Positions 8,369 to 16,091 of a stretch of DNA of 64,000 nucleotides are shown piece after piece. The stretch comes from Flavobacterium sp. ov086 (GTDB lineage Bacteria > Bacteroidota > Bacteroidia > Flavobacteriales > Flavobacteriaceae): positions 62,001 through 126,000 of the forward strand of contig NZ_FZNL01000015.1 of the NCBI RefSeq assembly GCF_900187965.1, read 5' to 3'. Positions within the stretch are counted from its first letter, which is position 1, and every line of letters begins with the position of its first letter. Below the pieces are notes generated by a model. The model had not been told where the DNA came from, made no database searches, and saw only the letters and a list, made by a program, of their open reading frames with translations. Both the position numbers and the translations under genes were made by a program.

Positions 8369-8389
8369 ATGGTATTTAATATTTAGTTT

Positions 8390-8848
8390 TTAATGATCTA
8401 TTCTTAGGAAATTTCCCTGAGTGTCAAATATCAATTCAAGGTTACTGGAAAGTTCTATTTCTATATATGTTCTTTCGTTATCGATTGCTGTTACAAACTG
8501 ATTGGGATAGTTTGTCGTTACATAAGTATTGATTTTTTCCGGAATCAAATCAGTTGGAATCGCTTGATGATTTCCATCAATATCAATCCAGTTTCCGTTG
8601 AGATCAAAATCAATTTCAAAACCATTAGTTAGATAAACATCATAAATTGAACCATCATGATCAGCTTTGTTTTGCTTTTTTATTGTCTGATATGTTGCAT
8701 TAGGAAAATAGGTCGTAACAAAAATGTCTACTGGTTTTGGTAAATCTGCGGCACTAATTATTCGTTCGTGATCATCATCACTATTGCAAGATGTTGCTGT
8801 GAATAAAAGCGATAAAGTAATAAAGCCTGTTAAAATTATTTTTTTCAT
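8390..8848 (-). CDS. PepSY-like lipoprotein, single domain
   Basis: The frame is open from 8887, but the better start is the ATG at 8848. It gives MKKIILTGFITLSLLFTATSC, a proper lipoprotein signal, and avoids overlap with the upstream gene. The mature protein is one PepSY-like unit (PF11396) with NGFEIDFDLNGNWIDIDGN and LIPEKINTYVTTNYPN. It is the second gene of a pair with the 145-aa PepSY protein (28-base gap), and no separate promoter is seen. It probably faces the periplasm. Function unknown. Confidence 0.85.
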   Translation of the reverse strand: MKKIILTGFITLSLLFTATSCNSDDDHERIISAADLPKPVDIFVTTYFPNATYQTIKKQNKADHDGSIYDVYLTNGFEIDFDLNGNWIDIDGNHQAIPTDLIPEKINTYVTTNYPNQFVTAIDNERTYIEIELSSNLELIFDTQGNFLRIDH

Positions 8849-8876
8849 GATTGTCGTAATTTGATAAATGATTGTT

Positions 8877-9314
8877 TTAATTGTCAATTCTTAAAAAACT
8901 GCCTTTAGAGTTAAATTCCAGTTCTAGTCCATTGTTTATGTCTACTTCATAACCTCTATAATCTTTAGTGATTTTGGTTACTGCTGTATTAGCAAAATTT
9001 GTTTTTATATATGAAGCAATTGCTTTAGGAACTATCGCAGTGGGAATTGAAGTGTGGTTTCCGTCAACTTCTTCCCAATTTCCTTTTGCATCAAATTCTA
9101 CTTCAATGTTATTTGAAAATTGAACTTTATAATCTGTCGAGAAAGTTTCTTTATCCTTAATAATATGTGATGGTTCCTGTCCTGCAAAATGAGTTTTTAG
9201 AAAAGTTTGAGCAGGAACAGGCAGAGCAGTTTTTGTTATAACAGTTTTTTGAGCATTTGCAGAGAATGTTAATCCTACAAGTAGACATGTTGCTAATTTT
9301 AATTTCGTTTTCAT
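8877..9314 (-). CDS. PepSY-like periplasmic protein
   Basis: 145 aa. The signal peptide MKTKLKLATCLLVGLTFSANAQ has an Ala-x-Ala type cleavage site and no lipobox, so it is a soluble periplasmic protein, unlike its two lipoprotein paralogues. One PepSY-like unit follows, with IEVEFDAKGNWEEVDGN and AIVPKAIASYIKTNF. It is first in a two-gene operon, and its promoter has the TTCC-N7-TTCC box. The set of one soluble and two lipid-anchored forms with an adjacent sensor kinase suggests a regulated envelope-stress or ligand-response system. The ligand is unknown. Confidence 0.85.
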   Translation of the reverse strand: MKTKLKLATCLLVGLTFSANAQKTVITKTALPVPAQTFLKTHFAGQEPSHIIKDKETFSTDYKVQFSNNIEVEFDAKGNWEEVDGNHTSIPTAIVPKAIASYIKTNFANTAVTKITKDYRGYEVDINNGLELEFNSKGSFLRIDN

Positions 9315-9337
9315 AATTATAAGTTTTTAATTTGATA

Positions 9338-9372
9338 CAAACCTATAACCTGAATTAGGAAACAATTAGGAA
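9338..9372 (-). promoter_or_regulatory. Promoter of the PepSY operon with TTCC-N7-TTCC box
   Basis: On the minus strand, TTCCTAATTGTTTCC (9372-9358) is identical over 15 bases to the box at 8310-8296. After the same 17-base spacer comes TAGGTTTG (9345-9338), an exact TAnnTTTG match. This is the clearest of the three copies. Confidence 0.8.
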
Positions 9373-9387
9373 AACATAATAAAAAGA

Positions 9388-10659
9388 CTACTTTTTTGGA
9401 AAATTGATTTTGAAGGTATGTTTTTCATTAAATAAATATTCAATCGTAATCGAATAATTTGCAATAATAGATTTTACAAGAGGAAGACCTAAGCCGGTAG
9501 ATTCGTTTGTTGTAGTACGACGGTAAAACCTATTGAAGATTAGTTCTGAATTTAATGGAGAATTACTTCCGCTATTAGAAATTGAAATATCACTTTTGTT
9601 GATTGTGAAATTCACAAAACCTTGAGGATGATTATGGATTAAAGCATTTTTTAATAAATTGCTGATTAATGCAATTGCCAATCCTTTATTCATAGAAAAA
9701 TGTAAAGTATCATTTTCGATTATAGTAATTTTTACTTTTTTAAAATCAGCTAGATCAGAGTAATCTTCGGTTAAAATAGAGCTAAGTTTATTAAAGTTGA
9801 TATCTTCTTCTTCAGGATATTGTTGGTTTTCGATTTTTGACAACATTAACAGCGATTTGTTTAAACGTGTTAATCTGTTTAAGGTGTCGGTTATCTTTCC
9901 AATTTCCATCATTTGTTCTTCAGAGAGGGTTGCGTTTTCTGCAAATAACTCTAATTTATTGATGCTTATTGCCAGTGGAGTTTGTAATTCGTGTGATGCG
10001 TTTTCGATAAATTGTTTCTGACTTGAATAGATCGTTTCATTACGGTTTAGCATGGTTTCTACTTCATTTGCTAAAACATTAAACTCATCAATAGGGGAGT
10101 TAATAGGTTTTAATTTACTGCCGGTTCCAAGTTTTATTTCTTTAATATTTTCCAAAATGGTATGAAACGATTTCCATATTTTCTTTAATAACAAATGGTT
10201 TACTACCAGTATGGTAATTACCAGCATAATATATAAAACAATTAAAGACAGGAACAAATCTGCCAAAAGATCATCTTCTTCAACTATTGAAGCTTTTATA
10301 ATGAGCTCATAAGGGTTTCCGTTATCATCATTAAAAATTGTTTTTAATACCCGGATAGGTTCATCTTCATTATCATATTCCATAAATTCAGACGAAGTAT
10401 AAAGTTTATCTTTATGAGAATAATTCCCTTTTGGAAGTGGTTTTATCGTAAACTTATTGATTCCAAATTCTGGAGAGTTCAAGATTTTTTTGTCCGTAAA
10501 TACATGGCGCATGATCATGATTTTTGAGTTTTTTAAATCATCATCAATATTATCGTGTACTTCGTCCAGAATATGAGCATAAAAAACTCCAGCCCAAATT
10601 GGAATGACGAGCAGCAATGTTATTGCCAGATAGCGAAGAGTGTAGTTTTGTAATTTCAT
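9388..10659 (-). CDS. Sensor histidine kinase
   Basis: 423 aa inner-membrane kinase. TM helix 1 is near 12-30, a periplasmic loop of about 100 residues follows, and TM helix 2 is near 131-156. A HAMP-like linker follows. The HisKA block FIENASHELQTPL holds the phospho-acceptor His near residue 223. The ATPase domain has the N box in ISNLLKNALIHN and a GLGLPLVKSI G2 box close to the C-terminus. Its start overlaps the regulator's stop by one base (TAATG), so the two are translationally coupled. The stimulus is unknown; the neighbouring exported PepSY-like proteins are the obvious candidates for targets or accessory sensors. Confidence 0.93.
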   Translation of the reverse strand: MKLQNYTLRYLAITLLLVIPIWAGVFYAHILDEVHDNIDDDLKNSKIMIMRHVFTDKKILNSPEFGINKFTIKPLPKGNYSHKDKLYTSSEFMEYDNEDEPIRVLKTIFNDDNGNPYELIIKASIVEEDDLLADLFLSLIVLYIMLVITILVVNHLLLKKIWKSFHTILENIKEIKLGTGSKLKPINSPIDEFNVLANEVETMLNRNETIYSSQKQFIENASHELQTPLAISINKLELFAENATLSEEQMMEIGKITDTLNRLTRLNKSLLMLSKIENQQYPEEEDINFNKLSSILTEDYSDLADFKKVKITIIENDTLHFSMNKGLAIALISNLLKNALIHNHPQGFVNFTINKSDISISNSGSNSPLNSELIFNRFYRRTTTNESTGLGLPLVKSIIANYSITIEYLFNEKHTFKINFPKK

Positions 10660-11330
10660 TAACTCATTTTGTAACCAATACCATAAACTGCCTGAATGTC
10701 AATTTCGGCATTACTATCTTTCAGTTTTTTTCTTAAATTTTTAATCTGCGAATAAACAAAGTCCAGGTTATCGGCCTGATCTGTATGATCGCCCCAAACA
10801 TACTCGGCAATAGCAGTTTTGTTAATTAGTCTATTTGGATTAATAATAAAGTAGTACAATAGATCAAATTCTTTTCGGTTTAGAATTAGTTCTTTATCGT
10901 CTATAGAAACCGTTCTTTGTTCCGGAGAAAGAGTTATGTTTTTCCATACAATCAAATTATCTCCATTATGATTGTTTCTTCGAATTGCTGATTTAATTCG
11001 GGCGTGCAATTCAGATAAATGAAAAGGTTTACTCAAATAATCATCAGCACCTAAATTCAAGCCTTCGACTTTGTCATCAACTGCATCTTTAGCAGAAATA
11101 ATAATAACGGCACTTTGCTTTTTTTGTTTTTTAATTTCCCTAAGTAAATCTAACCCGTTACCATGAGGAAGCATAATATCAATTAAAATGCAATCATAAT
11201 CATAAGTTCCAAGTTTATCAAATCCTGAAATATAATCGTGTGCTGTTTCAACGATGTATTTCTCTTTTTCAAGCGATTGTTGTATGACTTCACGTAAACC
11301 AGCTTCATCTTCTATAATTAAAACTTTCAT
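10659..11330 (-). CDS. OmpR-family response regulator
   Basis: 223 aa. The receiver domain (1-115) has the acidic pair E7-D8, the phospho-acceptor D51 in CILIDIMLP and the conserved Lys in YLSKPFHLSEL. The C-terminal winged helix (about 130-223) has the wHTH block LNRKEFDLLYYF and DFVYSQIKNLRKKL. It forms an operon with the kinase. Its own promoter carries the same TTCC direct-repeat box as two PepSY promoters, consistent with autoregulation and a small local regulon. That link is inferred from shared motif and spacing. Confidence 0.94.
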   Translation of the reverse strand: MKVLIIEDEAGLREVIQQSLEKEKYIVETAHDYISGFDKLGTYDYDCILIDIMLPHGNGLDLLREIKKQKKQSAVIIISAKDAVDDKVEGLNLGADDYLSKPFHLSELHARIKSAIRRNNHNGDNLIVWKNITLSPEQRTVSIDDKELILNRKEFDLLYYFIINPNRLINKTAIAEYVWGDHTDQADNLDFVYSQIKNLRKKLKDSNAEIDIQAVYGIGYKMS

Positions 11331-11372
11331 CCTTTGTCTGTTTTATGTAATTCAAATGTAAGAATACGATTT

Positions 11373-11407
11373 CAAAGTAAATACAGATTTCTGGAAACAT
11401 TTGGGAA
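11373..11407 (-). promoter_or_regulatory. Promoter of the regulator-kinase operon with TTCC-N7-TTCC box
   Basis: On the minus strand, TTCCCAAATGTTTCC (11407-11393) matches the PepSY boxes at 12 of 15 positions and keeps both TTCC half-sites. After a 17-base spacer comes TTACTTTG (11380-11373), one mismatch from consensus. A second possible -7 box, TACATTTG, lies at 11360-11353 but has no box at the right distance. Confidence 0.6.
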
Positions 11408-11541
11408 TTTTTCTAATTAGAAAATGTGCCAATTTGATATTGAGATAATGTATTTCTTTGAGATAAGTTTAATTTGAAAAGATAATTAGCTAATACACGC
11501 ATTATCTAATTATCTAATTGACAAATTGCCACATTTTCTAA

Positions 11542-11571
11542 TTGCCTAATTATCTAATTAATCTATCTTTG
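11542..11571 (+). promoter_or_regulatory. Consensus promoter of the ABC-F gene
   Basis: TTG at 11542-11544, exactly 19 bases, then TATCTTTG at 11564-11571: a full match to the Flavobacterium consensus. Transcription should start near 11578, only about seven bases before a small leader reading frame. The region just upstream (11440-11560) is AT-rich with repeated TATCTAATT words. Confidence 0.85.
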
Positions 11572-11584
11572 CACCACGAAAAAA

Positions 11585-11635
11585 ATGGGTTATCAAATAA
11601 ACGATGAACCGATAAAACAAATTCACAGAAAGTAA
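11585..11635 (+). CDS. Possible 16-aa leader peptide upstream of ABC-F gene
   Basis: ATG at 11585 opens a 16-codon frame (MGYQINDEPIKQIHRK) that ends in TAA at 11633-11635. The last A of this stop is the first base of the ABC-F start codon (TAATG). It begins just downstream of the predicted transcription start. The position and the overlap would couple translation of the two. Several ABC-F genes are known to be controlled by leader peptides, but no paired attenuator hairpins are evident here. It may also be chance. Confidence 0.4.
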   Translation: MGYQINDEPIKQIHRK

Positions 11636-13269
11636 TGATTACAGTTAACGATATTTCGGTTCAGTTTGGTGGAACTACATTATTTAGCGATGTTTCTTTT
11701 GCTATAAATGAAAATGATAAAATTGCCCTTATGGGTAAAAATGGTGCGGGAAAATCGACACTTTTAAAAATAATTGCAGGTCAGAGCAAACCTTCTACTG
11801 GAAGTATTTCTACACCAAAAGATGCTGTTGTGGCTTATTTGCCTCAGCATTTGTTAACTAAAGATGGTTCTACAGTAATGGAAGAAGCATCAAAAGCTTT
11901 TGGTGAGATTTTTAAAATGAAAGCTGAAATTGACGAAATCAACGAACAATTAACTGTTCGTACAGATTATGAAAGTGACGCTTATATGAAATTGATCGAA
12001 AGAGTTTCTGACTTAAGTGAGAAATATTACGCAATCGAAGAAGTGAACTATGAAGCCGAAGTTGAAAAGATTTTAGTAGGTTTAGGTTTTGAGCGTGAAG
12101 ATTTTACACGTCAGACTTCTGAGTTTTCAGGAGGATGGAGAATGCGTATCGAATTGGCTAAAATTCTTTTGCAAAAACCGGATTTGATTTTACTGGATGA
12201 GCCAACCAATCACATGGATATTGAAAGTATTCAATGGTTAGAAGATTTCTTGATTAATTCAGCGAAAGCGGTTGTGGTAATTTCGCACGATAGAGCATTC
12301 GTAGATAATATTACGAATCGTACTATTGAGGTTACAATGGGACGAATTTATGACTATAAAGCTAAATATTCTCATTACTTAGAATTAAGAAAAGATCGTC
12401 GTGTACACCAGCAAAAGGCATACGATGAGCAACAAAAAATGATTGCAGATAACAGAGCTTTTATTGATCGTTTTAAAGGAACATTCTCTAAAACTGATGC
12501 CGTTCAATCGCGTGTTAAAATGTTGGAGAAATTAGTTATTGTGCAAGTTGATGAAGTAGATAACTCAGCATTGAAATTAAAGTTTCCGCCTGCTGCACGT
12601 TCAGGACAATATCCTGTTGTGGTAAAAGAGTTATCTAAAAAATACGGAGATCATGTTGTTTTTAAAGATGCTAATATCGTAATCGAAAGAGGTGAGAAAG
12701 TTGCCTTTGTAGGTAAAAATGGTGAAGGAAAATCGACTATGATCAAAGCGATCATGAAAGAAATTGGTATCGATGAAGGAAGTGTTGAAATTGGACACAA
12801 TTCTCAAATTGGATATTTTGCTCAAAACCAAGCTTCTTTGTTAGATGAAAATGCAACTATTTTTGAAACAATTGATGCAATCGCTGTTGGAGATATTCGT
12901 ACTCAGATCAAAAATATCCTTGGTGCATTTATGTTTCAGGGTGATGATATTACCAAGAAAGTAAAAGTGCTTTCTGGAGGAGAAAAAACACGTTTGGCAA
13001 TGATTAAATTATTACTAGAGCCTGTTAACTTATTGATTCTGGATGAGCCTTCTAATCACTTAGACATGAAAACCAAAGATATTATTAAAGATGCTTTGCG
13101 AGATTTTGACGGAACTTTAATTTTAGTTTCTCACGATCGTGATTTCCTTGACGGATTAGCAACTAAAGTTTTTGAATTTGGAAACAAACGCGTGAAAGAA
13201 CACTTTGAAGATGTTGCCGGTTTCCTGGCGCACAAGAAAATGGATTCTATGAGAGAAATCGAAAAGTAA
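11635..13269 (+). CDS. ABC-F family ATPase (ribosome-associated type)
   Basis: 544 aa with two ABC domains and no TM helices, the hallmark of ABC-F proteins. The first domain has Walker A GKNGAGKST (near 35-43), a SGGWRMR signature and LLLDEPTNHMD-like Walker B. The second has GKNGEGKST, LSGGEKTRLA and LILDEPSNHLD. The charged linker between them (about 245-320) matches the P-site tRNA interaction motif region. It is closest in layout to housekeeping ABC-F translation factors (YbiT/EttA-like); an antibiotic-resistance role cannot be excluded. It has its own consensus promoter and a terminator 20 bases after the stop. Confidence 0.92.
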   Translation: MITVNDISVQFGGTTLFSDVSFAINENDKIALMGKNGAGKSTLLKIIAGQSKPSTGSISTPKDAVVAYLPQHLLTKDGSTVMEEASKAFGEIFKMKAEIDEINEQLTVRTDYESDAYMKLIERVSDLSEKYYAIEEVNYEAEVEKILVGLGFEREDFTRQTSEFSGGWRMRIELAKILLQKPDLILLDEPTNHMDIESIQWLEDFLINSAKAVVVISHDRAFVDNITNRTIEVTMGRIYDYKAKYSHYLELRKDRRVHQQKAYDEQQKMIADNRAFIDRFKGTFSKTDAVQSRVKMLEKLVIVQVDEVDNSALKLKFPPAARSGQYPVVVKELSKKYGDHVVFKDANIVIERGEKVAFVGKNGEGKSTMIKAIMKEIGIDEGSVEIGHNSQIGYFAQNQASLLDENATIFETIDAIAVGDIRTQIKNILGAFMFQGDDITKKVKVLSGGEKTRLAMIKLLLEPVNLLILDEPSNHLDMKTKDIIKDALRDFDGTLILVSHDRDFLDGLATKVFEFGNKRVKEHFEDVAGFLAHKKMDSMREIEK

Positions 13270-13289
13270 TTTTCGAACTTTATAAATCA

Positions 13290-13321
13290 AAAAGCACAAG
13301 TTTATTCTTGTGCTTTTTTTT
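13290..13321 (+). terminator. Intrinsic terminator after the ABC-F gene
   Basis: AAAGCACAAG pairs with CTTGTGCTTT around a TTTATT loop, followed by a T run. The rest of the gap to 13599 (about 280 bases) holds no gene I can support. Confidence 0.9.
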
Positions 13322-13599
13322 GTGGTAATTTTTATCTCTGTTACTTGAGAAAAAGGAGGCGGATTTTGTAAGATGGTTTGCTGAAAAATTATGTTTTCAA
13401 AAGCTGTTATTTACAAATTTTAAGAATATAACTCTTATGTTGTTTGTTCCTCTATAAAAGAAAAGCTAGAACTAGTTTTGTGTTTTTATTATTTTGTGTT
13501 TGAAAAACAGAAAGTTATCTAAAATCATGACAATGTATTAGACTTTGTCTGTTTTTTCATACCTTAGTAAATGTATTTTCAAATTAACTTAAATTTAAC

Positions 13600-14871
13600 A
13601 TGAAAAAAGTCTTTTTGTTTTTTGCTGTTTTGATGGCTGGAATATTTAGTCAGCCTCTTTTTTCTCAAACGGATAACGAGCCTGTAGCCTTGGGTTTGCC
13701 TGGAGATAATCTTAATTTATTTGCTGTATTAGATATTTTTCAAAAATCAAAAACCTTAGAAGATTTTGAAAAAGTATTAAACGAACAAGACAGCAAAGTC
13801 AATAATTTAGATTTAAATAATGATGGAGAGATTGATTATATTGAAATAGTAAGTCAAAACGATGGAAATATCCATTCGATTGTTCTTCAGGTTGCTGTTA
13901 GTGCCACAGAAAAACAAGATGTTGCAGTTATTGAGGTAGATAAGGATAAAAAGAATAATGTACACGTTCAGATAATAGGGGATGAAGATTTATATGGTAA
14001 AAATTATATCGTAGAGCCATCAGATACAGTATCGGGAACGCCTAATCCTGGTTATAAAGGAGATGGGACTGTAATTGTGAATAATAATACAACCAATAAT
14101 TATAATACAACAAGCCCAAGTTATGTAAGTGTAAGTGTATGGCCAGTTGTGTTGTATTTGTTTTCTCCTGTATATGTAGTGTACAGATCTCCTTGGTATT
14201 GGGGATATTATCCTCCATACTGGCGTCCGTGGCGTCCTGTTTACTATCATGATTATTGGGGGTATCATGGGCATTATTACAGAAACTCATATTACCAAAG
14301 AACAGCTTCTATTAGAAATCCCAGATATTATAATAATTATGCTAACAGAAGAAATACATCAGTATTAGTTAGGGACAATAGAACTAGTGGACGTTATAAT
14401 ACGACTTATAACGGAAGGGATTATAAGAGGCCAGCTCCTGTAACATCTACAAGACCAACTACGACCAGACCGGTAACACGTCCTACAAATCCGTCGACCA
14501 GACCGGGTACAACCAGACCAGTAACCCGTCCGACAAATCCGTCGACGAAACCAGGTACGACCAGACCGACTACACGCCCGACAACTCCAACTAATCCATC
14601 AACGCGACCTGCTGTAAAACCAACACAGCCCACAACGCGTCCGGCACAGCCAATAACACGTCCAGTAACTCCAGTGACTCGTCCGGCACAGCCAACAACA
14701 CGTCCGGTAACTCCGACGACTCGTCCGACACAGCCAACAACACGTCCGGTAACTCCGACTACTCGTCCGACGCAACCAACAACAAGACCTGCTACGCCCC
14801 GTCCGGCAACTAACCCTTCGGGAAATAGAAGTACTACTACACCAAGGGCAGGGAGAGCTTCTGGAAATTAG
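13600..14871 (+). CDS. Exported protein with acidic loop, Tyr/Trp-rich segment and Thr-Arg-Pro repeats
   Basis: 423 aa. Signal peptide at 1-22 (MKKVFLFFAVLMAGIFSQPLFSQ). Next comes a soluble domain to about 150 with an EF-hand-like acidic loop, LDLNNDGEIDYIEI. A strongly aromatic stretch follows (about 180-240, rich in Tyr, Trp and His), then about 120 residues of basic low-complexity repeats of the type TRPxTPTTRP. The repeat DNA is itself tandem and higher in G+C than the rest. The basic tail could bind polyanions or the cell wall; this is a guess. I do not recognise a characterised homologue. Confidence 0.75.
   Translation: MKKVFLFFAVLMAGIFSQPLFSQTDNEPVALGLPGDNLNLFAVLDIFQKSKTLEDFEKVLNEQDSKVNNLDLNNDGEIDYIEIVSQNDGNIHSIVLQVAVSATEKQDVAVIEVDKDKKNNVHVQIIGDEDLYGKNYIVEPSDTVSGTPNPGYKGDGTVIVNNNTTNNYNTTSPSYVSVSVWPVVLYLFSPVYVVYRSPWYWGYYPPYWRPWRPVYYHDYWGYHGHYYRNSYYQRTASIRNPRYYNNYANRRNTSVLVRDNRTSGRYNTTYNGRDYKRPAPVTSTRPTTTRPVTRPTNPSTRPGTTRPVTRPTNPSTKPGTTRPTTRPTTPTNPSTRPAVKPTQPTTRPAQPITRPVTPVTRPAQPTTRPVTPTTRPTQPTTRPVTPTTRPTQPTTRPATPRPATNPSGNRSTTTPRAGRASGN
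14440..14810 (+). repeat. Tandem repeat region coding Thr-Arg-Pro units
   Basis: Short units around ACNCGTCCNRYAMMTCC recur about 15 times and encode TRP-x-TP or TRP-x-NPST. The copies near 14690-14770 are almost identical over 30-40 bases. This sort of array changes length easily by slippage or recombination. Confidence 0.8.
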
Positions 14872-14924
14872 TTTACGTTTTAGGTGCAGGATTAATGCAG
14901 GCTTAATTTTTTATTTAAGAATTT

Positions 14925-16070
14925 ATGAATAAAATTTTACCAGGAAGAATTGTTTTTATTTTTCTTTTAATGCCATTTTTTATAAATGCGCAAACACCAG
15001 TAGCTCCTGTAGTACCTGAAAGTACGGTTAAATATCCTCAATTTCAATTCAAAGGATTATTCCAAGCGAGATATCTGCAAGCATTAGAAGAAGGCGTCGA
15101 TGTTATGGGAGTTCATCATTCTACAGGTGATGTTGTTCAAAGTTCGTTTGATATTAAAAGAATGCGTGTTGGTCTTAATACGAAATTAAGTGAAGCAACA
15201 GAAGTAGTAATCCTGGTAAACCTTGCCGATTTTAAATCAGATCCAAAAGGGAAAGTTCTGGAGAATGCTTATGCAAAATATACTTTTAATAAATATTTTG
15301 CTGTAACAGGAGGTCAATTCCGACCTGCTTTTGGTATTGAAGAACTTGTTCCTGTAGACATCATTAAATCATTTGATTTCTCAAATCAATATTATGAATT
15401 CGGAAAAAATGGCTGGACCAGTTTTCAAATAGGAGCGTCTGCAACAGGAGCTTTTGATCTTGGAAAAATCCCCATTAATTATGCTGTTTCTATGTTAAAC
15501 GGAAATGGGAAAGATCAGGAAATGGATAAAGATAACGGAAAACAATACTCTACCAGATTGGTTTTTGGGTTGTCAAAAGAACATAAAATCAATTTAGGAT
15601 TAAATGGTGGTGTCGGAAAGGTTTTTAAACAAGATGTTTTTGCTTTAGGTGTAGATATTACAAGTGATTTTAAGCTTACTGATAAATTTACTTTTGATTT
15701 GCAAATAGAATATAAACAAGGTACAAACCATAATTTGTATTTTGCTTTGCCAGTTGATGCAAGAACAGCAAGTGTTGCAGATTATCAAATGCGCGGTATT
15801 TATTTCTTGCCAAATTTGCGGTATTTGGTTGATTACAAAAAACTAACTTCATTAGAATTGTCCTGTCGATATGAAAGATTTGATCCAAGTTATAAAATCG
15901 ATTCTAATGTTAGGCAAACTTATACACCAATGATCAGTCTTGAGTTTGGTAAAGCTTATACGGGGCGCATCGAAATGGGGATGGAAATTGATCGTTTTGA
16001 CAAAAACATTCCGGATACATCCATGTATAATGACAACTTATTTATAATTCAGTTTCAGTGCAGACTGTAA
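14925..16070 (+). CDS. Phosphate-selective porin O/P-like outer-membrane channel
   Basis: 381 aa. Signal peptide ends near residue 23 (FFINAQ). The mature part has the OprO/OprP family layout: FKGLFQARY at the start, alternating beta-strand segments, and a C-terminal aromatic-rich last strand, NLFIIQFQCRL. It should form an anion-preferring outer-membrane beta barrel. The inner-membrane DASS transporter begins 21 bases downstream, so the pair probably imports one anionic substrate across both membranes. Phosphate itself is not shown: the name is that of the family. Confidence 0.85.
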   Translation: MNKILPGRIVFIFLLMPFFINAQTPVAPVVPESTVKYPQFQFKGLFQARYLQALEEGVDVMGVHHSTGDVVQSSFDIKRMRVGLNTKLSEATEVVILVNLADFKSDPKGKVLENAYAKYTFNKYFAVTGGQFRPAFGIEELVPVDIIKSFDFSNQYYEFGKNGWTSFQIGASATGAFDLGKIPINYAVSMLNGNGKDQEMDKDNGKQYSTRLVFGLSKEHKINLGLNGGVGKVFKQDVFALGVDITSDFKLTDKFTFDLQIEYKQGTNHNLYFALPVDARTASVADYQMRGIYFLPNLRYLVDYKKLTSLELSCRYERFDPSYKIDSNVRQTYTPMISLEFGKAYTGRIEMGMEIDRFDKNIPDTSMYNDNLFIIQFQCRL

Positions 16071-16091
16071 TTTAATCTAATTTTTATTGTT

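Noticed and set aside
13534..13566. Promoter of the Thr-Arg-Pro protein gene at TAGACTTTG or TACCTTAG
   Set aside because: The first has three bases between TA and TTTG, the second one mismatch and no TTG at a fitting distance; neither is strong enough to annotate.
14020..14290. Minus-strand frames in the aromatic segment of the Thr-Arg-Pro protein
   Set aside because: Shadows of the biased codon composition of the real gene; no start context or family.
14440..14810. CRISPR-like array
   Set aside because: The units are short, contiguous, without unique spacers, and lie in frame in a coding sequence as Thr-Arg-Pro repeats.
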